A stretch of 11,372 bases of DNA from Methanosphaera sp. rholeuAM130. GTDB taxonomy: Archaea > Methanobacteriota > Methanobacteria > Methanobacteriales > Methanobacteriaceae. The stretch covers positions 1 to 11,372 of the forward strand of contig MUZY01000246.1 in assembly GCA_003266065.1 (NCBI GenBank), written 5' to 3'. How positions within the stretch are numbered: position 1 is the first letter of the stretch; every line of letters begins with the position of its first letter. The position numbers and the translations under genes were made by a program. Of the stretch, positions 6,697 through 11,372 are shown piece after piece. Under the pieces are notes generated by a model that ran no database searches, was not told the origin of the DNA, and worked only from the letters and a program-made list of their open reading frames with translations.

Positions 6697-6737
6697 AAAA
6701 AATTAATTGAATGGGTGTTTTGAACACAGTTTCCCAT
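6697..6737 (-). terminator. Bulged hairpin plus T6, probable terminator of the YhgE/Pip gene
   Basis: In plus-strand terms, GTGTT (6715-6719) pairs with AACAC (6723-6727), and the flanking ATGG (6711-6714) with CCAT (6734-6737) across a one-sided bulge. The T6 tract on the minus strand (A6 at 6697-6702) follows 8 nt later. This starts a few bases after the YhgE/Pip stop codon. If it works, the two half-transporter genes need another promoter, and only weak TATA-like sequence lies in the roughly 60 nt left. Partial read-through is equally possible. Confidence 0.45.
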
Positions 6738-6740
6738 ATC

Positions 6741-8966
6741 TTAATTGAACAGTCCTGATTCTTTTAACTTATCCTCGAAGAATTTCGTACGTTTGTCCCA
6801 TCTTTGTTTAAGAAGGGTGGCAGCGATAATAACACCTATTCCAATAAGCAGCAGGTATATGAACGAAGGAATGTAGTTGCTCCATATAAGTCCCAGCTGT
6901 GCTTCACGGACAATATTAATCGCATGAGTCATAGGCAGGAACGGGTATAATATTCCGAAGATTGTGTTCATAATCTCTACAGGATAAATACCTCCTGAAC
7001 CTGATATCTGGAATACTAACAGCAGTATTGCTATTCCTTTTCCCACTTCACCGAATAGGGACGCCAATGAATAGATTATTGCCATGAACATTATCGCCAC
7101 GAAGTAGCACGTCAATACGAATACCGGGCCGTTATAAATATCTATTCCCAGTATACATGCTCCTATTAATGTAACCGTCGTTTGTAATATTGCCATTATG
7201 TTGAATATTAACAGTTTTCCGAAGTACATTTCGTGTGGCCTGTATTTTGTACCTACACTTGAACCCGTCTTTAACAGTACGGTGTTAATAAGTGCACCTA
7301 CCCACATGGATAATACCAGATAGAACGGCGATACCTGCGAACCATAGTTATTTGCCGGAAACTCTTCATATCTTTGCAGTTTAACCGGTCCTAGGAAGTA
7401 ATCCTCCGCGTCGTCATCGCTTATTCTGGTCACATTATATAGCTGGTCGGAAGCTACACCCAATGCGTCCGATGCATTCTGCAATGCTGAAGCTGAAGCA
7501 TAACCTAACAATTCCGCACCTGCGGCCAATTCTATTGTACCATTGGAAAGTATATGTACTCCATTGGATAGTTGGATTGATCCGTCAGCCAATTGTTTTG
7601 AACCGTTGACCATTTTGTGTGAACCGATACTGAGATTTTCTGAACCATCCGCCAGTAGGTGTGTTTGATTATTAAAGTAACCAATTTTTTTGTTTATGCC
7701 GTATAATTCAGTATCAATTTCATCTAAAATTCTGTTTATATCAGATTTATCTGCTCCACTTCTAATTTTCTCCTTAAGCCGTGTTATGTCGGAAGAAACA
7801 TTATCGAATTGTGTGGATATTTCATGTATTTCGTATGATTCATCGGCCGTTTCTGTTTCAAGAATGGATGCATCATTAGATAAGTTGTATGCTGCATCAG
7901 ATAGATTTGCGGCATCTATTGAAACATTCTTTGATCTGCTATCTATATCCCGTAGTCGTTCGGCAATTGCAGCGGTATCTGCGTCAAGCTTATCTATATC
8001 CTCTGAATATCTGGAAGAATCCGAATTATTTTCGATAGCGTTTTTAATCCTTTTGAAGGTTTCATAGGTATCATTTGATATTACTTCTATTTCCTCTGTT
8101 TTTTCCGCTACCGTTCTAGTACCCATGGCCACTTGATCTGCACCGTCAGCTATTTTAACAGCTCCTCTGGATAATTCGGTTGCACCGCTTGCCAATTCGT
8201 CCGCTCCTCTGGATAATTTATTGGCACCATTGTCAATCTGGTCAGCACCGCTGGCTACCTTATCAGCTCCGGCCGACAGTTTGTCTGCACCTTCACCCAT
8301 TTCCTGGGCACCTTCGGCAAGACCGGACTGCAATTCACCCAATTTGTCAAGAGCTGCAACGTTAATGAATGCCACTATCTCCGAGTTAAGTTTATTGAAA
8401 ACTGCCTTGGATGCAGCATCAGTTAATTTAGCACCTACAGGATTGGTTTTTTCATTAACCAAATACTCTAAATTGGCTGTATGTGGCTTTTCTGTGGTAA
8501 TCGATACGATTGACTTACTGAAATCATGCGGAATTATAATACCCGCATAATAAGTTCCATTATGAACACCACGCCGCAGTTCTTCTGAACTAACGAATTC
8601 CCATTTGAAATCGGTATTATTCGACAATGAGGTTATCAAATCATTACCGACATTTACAGTATAGTTCTGATATTGTGCTCCATGGTCTTCATTTGCTATT
8701 GCAAATTTTACATTGCCTGTCTCTTCATATGGATCCCAACAGGCATATATGTTGACTAATGAATATAATGACGGTAATATTATAATTCCCAGTAGAAGCA
8801 GTATGACAATAGGATTTGTGAAGGCTGATCTTGCATCTTTCTTCATTATTTCAAAGATGTTCGCTGTACTCGTTTCTACATTGTTATCGTTCTTTGTAAG
8901 ATTAATCTTATTTAAAAAACCTTTGTCGTCGTTATGTTCACGTTTTCTTAAATCAACTCTCTTCAT
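6741..8966 (-). CDS. YhgE/Pip-type membrane protein with two heptad-repeat blocks (ABC-2-like C-terminus)
   Basis: This 741-residue protein has the architecture of the YhgE/Pip family, known from bacterial phage-infection proteins and type VII secretion-linked membrane proteins; its biochemical role is unsettled. A short basic cytoplasmic tail leads to one membrane helix (about 52-73). An external domain follows, including VKFAIANEDHGA (near 86) and the family motif EYLVNEKTNPVGAKLTDAAS (167-186). Residues 219-281 are nine successive Gly-centred heptads (GADKLSA type), then comes a helical middle, then seven more heptads at about 441-489 (GSKQLAD type). The C-terminal third has roughly five or six membrane helices (545-720) like an ABC-2 permease, ending in a basic cytoplasmic tail. 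Several NxS/T sequons lie in the external part. The ATG is preceded by AGAGGGGTGA 4 nt away, a strong SD. Two half-transporter genes follow downstream. Family call is firm; export or envelope function is inferred. Confidence 0.85.
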   Translation of the reverse strand: MKRVDLRKREHNDDKGFLNKINLTKNDNNVETSTANIFEIMKKDARSAFTNPIVILLLLGIIILPSLYSLVNIYACWDPYEETGNVKFAIANEDHGAQYQNYTVNVGNDLITSLSNNTDFKWEFVSSEELRRGVHNGTYYAGIIIPHDFSKSIVSITTEKPHTANLEYLVNEKTNPVGAKLTDAASKAVFNKLNSEIVAFINVAALDKLGELQSGLAEGAQEMGEGADKLSAGADKVASGADQIDNGANKLSRGADELASGATELSRGAVKIADGADQVAMGTRTVAEKTEEIEVISNDTYETFKRIKNAIENNSDSSRYSEDIDKLDADTAAIAERLRDIDSRSKNVSIDAANLSDAAYNLSNDASILETETADESYEIHEISTQFDNVSSDITRLKEKIRSGADKSDINRILDEIDTELYGINKKIGYFNNQTHLLADGSENLSIGSHKMVNGSKQLADGSIQLSNGVHILSNGTIELAAGAELLGYASASALQNASDALGVASDQLYNVTRISDDDAEDYFLGPVKLQRYEEFPANNYGSQVSPFYLVLSMWVGALINTVLLKTGSSVGTKYRPHEMYFGKLLIFNIMAILQTTVTLIGACILGIDIYNGPVFVLTCYFVAIMFMAIIYSLASLFGEVGKGIAILLLVFQISGSGGIYPVEIMNTIFGILYPFLPMTHAINIVREAQLGLIWSNYIPSFIYLLLIGIGVIIAATLLKQRWDKRTKFFEDKLKESGLFN
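8124..8312 (-). repeat. In-frame heptad-coding tandem repeat in the YhgE/Pip gene
   Basis: Nine 21-bp units encode Gly-Ala-x-x-hydrophobic-x-x heptads (residues 219-281). Units have diverged at DNA level, though GCTCCTCTGGATAATT recurs 42 bp apart (8161-8176 and 8203-8218), hinting at duplication of pairs of heptads. A long helical or coiled-coil stalk is expected from such a pattern. Confidence 0.8.
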
Positions 8967-9002
8967 TATTCACCCCTCTGATAAATTATTCAATTAAAAT
9001 AA

Positions 9003-9013
9003 CATATGATATG
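9003..9013. promoter_or_regulatory. Near-palindrome in the YhgE/Pip leader or promoter
   Basis: CATAT-G-ATATG is a 5+1+5 inverted repeat 37-47 nt upstream of the YhgE/Pip start codon. It would lie at or just after the transcription start predicted from the TATA-like TTTATTAAAAC near 9038-9048, where a repressor could block initiation. An operator role is only a suggestion from position and symmetry. Confidence 0.25.
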
Positions 9014-9282
9014 GTCTATTTACTTTAAGTGTAATTGTTTTAATAAACTGCTTTATCATATTATAATGGGCAGGCATAACCCTTCAAATAAAAGAAGCAT
9101 GTGCTTTTATCACGTTATGTTTTTATTAAATCCCATGATTATGTATTTGTTGTCTGATATATTTAACATTTATTAGGATAAAAATATCAATATTGGTTTA
9201 CATACCTCTTTTTTTCTATAATGCATTCAATGACATGTTTTTTTCGGGTAAATTAATTTTAGATATCCACAATGTACTAAAT

Positions 9283-9316
9283 TGGTATTTATTGTCGGGA
9301 TTGTCCTGAAATACCA
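9283..9316. other. Two-part hairpin of unknown role
   Basis: TGGTATTT (9283-9290) and AAATACCA (9309-9316) pair perfectly over 8 bp. Inside, CGGGA (9296-9300) and TCCTG (9304-9308) extend the structure by 5 bp including one G-T pair, around a 3-nt loop, leaving a 5-nt one-sided bulge. It is too far from the stop at 9448 to be its main terminator, and no T-run follows on the minus strand. Confidence 0.35.
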
Positions 9317-9401
9317 TTAATAATTAAATCAGATAAAAGGGGTGGGGGTCATTTTTTATAAAATTGAATGGAAAAAAGTCAATGATTTAAATTCAATCAG
9401 C

Positions 9402-9437
9402 AAAAAATAGTAAATAACTAATAATGGTTTAGTTATT
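9402..9437 (-). terminator. Hairpin plus T6 terminator of the small secreted-protein gene
   Basis: AATAACTAA (9413-9421) and TTAGTTATT (9429-9437) form a perfect 9-bp stem with a 7-nt loop, 10 nt after the stop codon. A T6 tract on the minus strand (A6 at 9402-9407) follows. It is a clear gene end. Confidence 0.65.
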
Positions 9438-9447
9438 CAATTTGCTT

Positions 9448-9927
9448 TTAGACGTCATAGAAATATGTATAGTTTCCAATATAAGTCACATTTCTAACCA
9501 ATAGGATGTTTTTCGTATGGTTTGTGCATAATGAACGATTTTCAACTACAACACAATCGATAAACTCTCGAATATCCACATCAGTAGCGTATTCACTGTT
9601 GAGTTTGTTTGCATCTGTCTTGTTCATGATAACAAGTCCGTTGTTTGAGATGAAGAATTCTGTTTCGTTCAATGATTCCATCCATTTAACGGTATCCTCG
9701 TTGTAGCCTTCAAATAATTCGGATGTTTTTATTTCTTCAATTCCTTTCTTGAGGTCTCTTGGACCTTCAGAGGAAAGGTTTAAAATGACGTGGCTTTCCT
9801 CAATGTTCATTGTTTTGATTTCATCTGGATTAAATGTTGAATTATTTTCCATTCCAATTGCAACAGACGCTCCCACAAAGGATATGGCTGTAATAATCAT
9901 AAGTAATGTAACTATGTTCTTGTTCAT
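9448..9927 (-). CDS. Small secreted or membrane-anchored protein of unknown function
   Basis: I do not recognise this 159-residue protein. Residues 1-24 form a signal peptide or N-terminal anchor: MNKN, then a hydrophobic stretch through TLLMIITAISFVGASVAIG. The rest is soluble, acidic in the first half and mixed alpha/beta in feel. It has eight NxS/T sequons, which suits an exported archaeal glycoprotein. Its only two cysteines (C125 and C134, nine residues apart in CVVVENRSLC) could form a disulfide loop. The end is aromatic (YIGNYTYFYDV). The frame can open at a TTG at 9930, but the ATG directly after it (9927) is the better start, with AGGG about 9 nt upstream. A strong TATA box and a hairpin/poly-T terminator make it an independent unit, though it lies just downstream of the radical SAM gene on the same strand, so read-through is possible. 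Whether it is a partner or substrate of that enzyme is open. Confidence 0.7.
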   Translation of the reverse strand: MNKNIVTLLMIITAISFVGASVAIGMENNSTFNPDEIKTMNIEESHVILNLSSEGPRDLKKGIEEIKTSELFEGYNEDTVKWMESLNETEFFISNNGLVIMNKTDANKLNSEYATDVDIREFIDCVVVENRSLCTNHTKNILLVRNVTYIGNYTYFYDV

Positions 9928-9973
9928 CAAATCATCCCTTTATTTCACTAATTATATTTAATCATATGAAAGG

Positions 9974-9983
9974 ATTATATATA
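9974..9983 (-). promoter_or_regulatory. TATA box of the small secreted-protein gene
   Basis: The minus strand reads AGTATATATAAT across this site, preceded by purine-rich CACAAAG in the BRE position. It is the best archaeal promoter match in the window. A start about 25 nt on predicts a leader of about 20-25 nt before the ATG at 9927. Confidence 0.65.
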
Positions 9984-10024
9984 CTTTGTGCAGATTTTTT
10001 GAGTGTAACTTAACACGTCAACGA

Positions 10025-11116
10025 TTAACCGTTTAACAGTTGTTCAACTTCATCTTTATGTTCAAAGAGAACGCAGCCTCCTTCATGGTCATCCATAAGA
10101 ATTCCGTTTTCCCGTAATGATTTGAACAGCTTTGAATTCAATGCATCAATAAGGGAGTTGTCCTTAACGTTAATGTCCGAGTATGGTGAGGCCGGACAAG
10201 GTTCCGCACCGCCATGGGAATTGATGTGGAAGAATCCTCTTCCGGCAGCTAAACATCCGCCCGATGTCTTTTCATCTCCTGGAAATGACAAAAATAGCAT
10301 ATCATCATATTCTTTTCGTAAACGTTCAATTTCATTTAACAGAATTTCCCTTTCTTCATCATTAGGGACAATATCTTTATTTTTTCCGTCAACAGGAACG
10401 TATTCAATGAAGAATATCACTTTACATCCAATGTCATGTAACTTTTCAATGAATTCATCTGACACAAGTAAAGCTAAATTTCCTTTGGTGAACGTGATTG
10501 AAGCTCCAAAGATTATGTCCTTGTTATTCATCAGATCCATCGAATTGATTATCTTATTATAAATGCCCCGTCCTCGTCTGGAGTTTGTAATTTCCTCATT
10601 TCCTTCAAGTGATAGTATCGGGACAAGATTTCTATTCTCATCAAGCAGATTAAAGTAATCTTCATTTAACAGAGTTCCATTGGTGAATATCGGAAATAGG
10701 ATTTCAGGATACTTGCATGCTGTTTCTATAATGTCCTCTCTAAGCATAGGTTCTCCACCCGCAAGAACAATGAAACTTATTCCAATCTCTTTTGCCTGCC
10801 TGAAAATGTCTTCCCATTCCTCAGAGGAAAGTTGGTTAAATGGTATATCGTCACTACATGCCTTGTTGGCTCGTGAGTAACAACCTGTACAGTGCAGGTT
10901 ACAGCTACTTGTAATGCTTGCTATTAAGAAAGCAGGAATGTTTTGGCCATTTTCGGCATATTTTTTCCTTATGTCGTTCGCCTTTTTCGTGTGTCTTGAA
11001 AATTTGAGCAGGTACCTTATTTCTTTGGAATTTTTGAAGGATGCATGAAGGGCATCTTTTACAATTATATCGGCACCTGCGGATAAATACTCTTGAATAT
11101 CAAAATCGTTTTTCAT
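10025..11116 (-). CDS. Radical SAM enzyme with variant C-terminal cysteines (SPASM/twitch-like)
   Basis: This 363-residue enzyme would use S-adenosylmethionine and a [4Fe-4S] cluster to start radical chemistry in the cytoplasm. The cluster motif is CNLHCTGC (C72, C76, C79), preceded by a short beta-strand (FLIASITSSC) as usual. AGGEP (119-123) is the SAM-binding GGE motif, and further barrel strands (FPIFTNGTLL, VPILSLEG, FGASITFT) follow. The C-terminal part has GGC288, EPCPAS (C307) and GGC348, placed like the cysteines of a SPASM or twitch domain that hold a second Fe-S cluster, but fewer than the seven of a full SPASM domain. The N-terminal 60 residues are helical and basic. Length and layout resemble PqqE/NirJ/AhbC-type enzymes, which modify peptides or tetrapyrroles; the actual substrate is unknown. 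Its ATG follows the TGA of the upstream gene with no gap, and its SD AAGGTGAA (11121-11128) lies within that gene. No clear terminator precedes the next gene. Confidence 0.88.
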   Translation of the reverse strand: MKNDFDIQEYLSAGADIIVKDALHASFKNSKEIRYLLKFSRHTKKANDIRKKYAENGQNIPAFLIASITSSCNLHCTGCYSRANKACSDDIPFNQLSSEEWEDIFRQAKEIGISFIVLAGGEPMLREDIIETACKYPEILFPIFTNGTLLNEDYFNLLDENRNLVPILSLEGNEEITNSRRGRGIYNKIINSMDLMNNKDIIFGASITFTKGNLALLVSDEFIEKLHDIGCKVIFFIEYVPVDGKNKDIVPNDEEREILLNEIERLRKEYDDMLFLSFPGDEKTSGGCLAAGRGFFHINSHGGAEPCPASPYSDINVKDNSLIDALNSKLFKSLRENGILMDDHEGGCVLFEHKDEVEQLLNG

Positions 11117-11372
11117 TCACTTCACCTTAATGCAGTCTAATAAAAACTGTGCATGTTCTTCTGTTTCATTAAAGAAGTTTTCCAATGAATCTTTTGGGAT
11201 ATCATCATATTCGGCACATATTTCCAGGAGTAGGTAGATGGGGTAACTGTAATACTCTTTTGCCAATAGTTCCGGATTTAATTCTTTTCGTATTATTCCG
11301 TTTTCTCTTAATATGGTGAAAAAGTTGTTCCAGAATAATAATGGTTTTATTAGTATTTCATTCTTGTAAAAT
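11117..11372 (-). CDS. C-terminal part of a probable TetR-type regulator (runs off the window)
   Basis: The minus strand is open from the window edge to a TGA at 11117-11119, giving about 85 residues of the C-terminal end; the start and DNA-binding part lie outside. The fragment is all helical, with stretches such as FWNNFFTILRENGIIRKEL, NPELLAKEYYSYPIYLLLEI and an ending HAQFLLDCIKVK. The pattern of an aromatic helix, then G-I-I-R-K-E-L, then N-P-E-L-L-A is typical of the ligand-binding C-terminus of TetR/AcrR repressors (GxI-x-x-d-l-x-pe-x-x-a). Its stop codon directly abuts the radical SAM start codon, so the two are co-transcribed and translationally coupled. A regulator at the head of the operon would fit autoregulation. 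Without the helix-turn-helix the family remains a fair guess; another helical protein is possible. Confidence 0.55.
   Translation of the reverse strand, partial: FYKNEILIKPLLFWNNFFTILRENGIIRKELNPELLAKEYYSYPIYLLLEICAEYDDIPKDSLENFFNETEEHAQFLLDCIKVK

Larger units (their letters stand above)
8967..9447. other. 481-nt gene-free stretch upstream of the YhgE/Pip gene
   Basis: No protein gene is supported here. It holds the 5' region of the YhgE/Pip gene: an SD at 8970-8979, a near-palindrome CATAT-G-ATATG at 9003-9013, and a TATA-like TTTATTAAAAC on the minus strand near 9038-9048. Further out are a bulged hairpin around AAGCATGTGCTT (9088-9110), two T7 runs on the plus strand (9209-9215 and 9238-9244) with no plus-strand gene to end, a two-part hairpin at 9283-9316, and a G-rich SD-like site at 9339-9348. 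The terminator of the next minus-strand gene lies at 9402-9437. Confidence 0.5.

Noticed and set aside
7690..8067. 125-codon plus-strand frame (and others at 8180-8550) inside the YhgE/Pip gene
   Set aside because: These are mirror frames of the heptad-coding and helical region; their Ser/Ala/Pro patterns follow from the opposite strand.
9066..9176. 36-codon plus-strand frame starting ATGGGCAGG
   Set aside because: There is no SD, the composition is unremarkable, and it is probably chance in AT-rich DNA.
9028..10008. Shared TTACACT(C/T)AAA motif upstream of both the YhgE/Pip and the small secreted-protein genes
   Set aside because: The motif sits differently relative to the TATA candidates in the two cases, and two short AT-rich matches are not enough for a regulon claim.
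10122..10562. 146-codon plus-strand frame inside the radical SAM gene
   Set aside because: It is antisense to a gene with intact catalytic motifs and shows no domain of its own.

Overview
The window looks like a chromosomal segment from a low-GC, mesophilic methanogenic archaeon of the Methanobacteriales. Methanosphaera or Methanobrevibacter is most likely, judged from gene content and style rather than any database match. The pointers are AT-rich intergenic DNA, archaeal TATA-like boxes, Shine-Dalgarno (SD) sites of the GGTGA/GGAG type, poly-T gene ends, an Asn/Thr-rich 'adhesin-like' secreted beta-helix protein, and a MutS-like ATPase with an N-terminal helix-hairpin-helix. No tRNA, rRNA, transposase, integrase or CRISPR array is visible.

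Layout. (1) 161-2560 (+): a large secreted adhesin-like protein with its own promoter region and poly-T end. (2) 2561-2925: an intergenic stretch holding an isolated ~80-nt island of about 49% GC, bounded by complementary arms and preceded by a TATA-like box and an 8-bp hairpin; this is the best candidate for an unannotated non-coding RNA. (3) 2926-4860 (-): a MutS-family ATPase, divergent from (4) 4988-5794 (+): a TauE/SafE (TSUP) anion permease. (5) 6074-8966 (-): a YhgE/Pip-type membrane protein with two blocks of Gly-centred heptads, followed downstream on the same strand by two paralogous three-helix membrane proteins (93 and 91 aa) that look like separate halves of a LysE/TerC-like transporter. 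(6) 8967-9447: a gene-poor stretch with several unexplained hairpins. (7) 9448-9927 (-): a small secreted or membrane-anchored protein of unknown function with a clear TATA box and a hairpin/poly-T terminator. (8) 10025-11372 (-): a radical SAM enzyme directly preceded, with no intergenic base, by the 3' part of a gene that reads like a TetR-type regulator C-terminus and runs off the window.

How the genes may work together. Most of the window concerns the cell envelope: an adhesin, a permease, a YhgE/Pip protein, paired small transporter-like proteins and a small secreted protein. The two half-transporter genes are almost certainly co-translated, because the upstream stop codon overlaps the downstream SD, and the products probably form a heteromer. 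The regulator and radical SAM gene form a tight operon, which suggests the enzyme is ligand-controlled; its substrate cannot be read from the sequence. Start sites were revised for two genes: 6639 rather than 6654, and 9927 rather than 9930.
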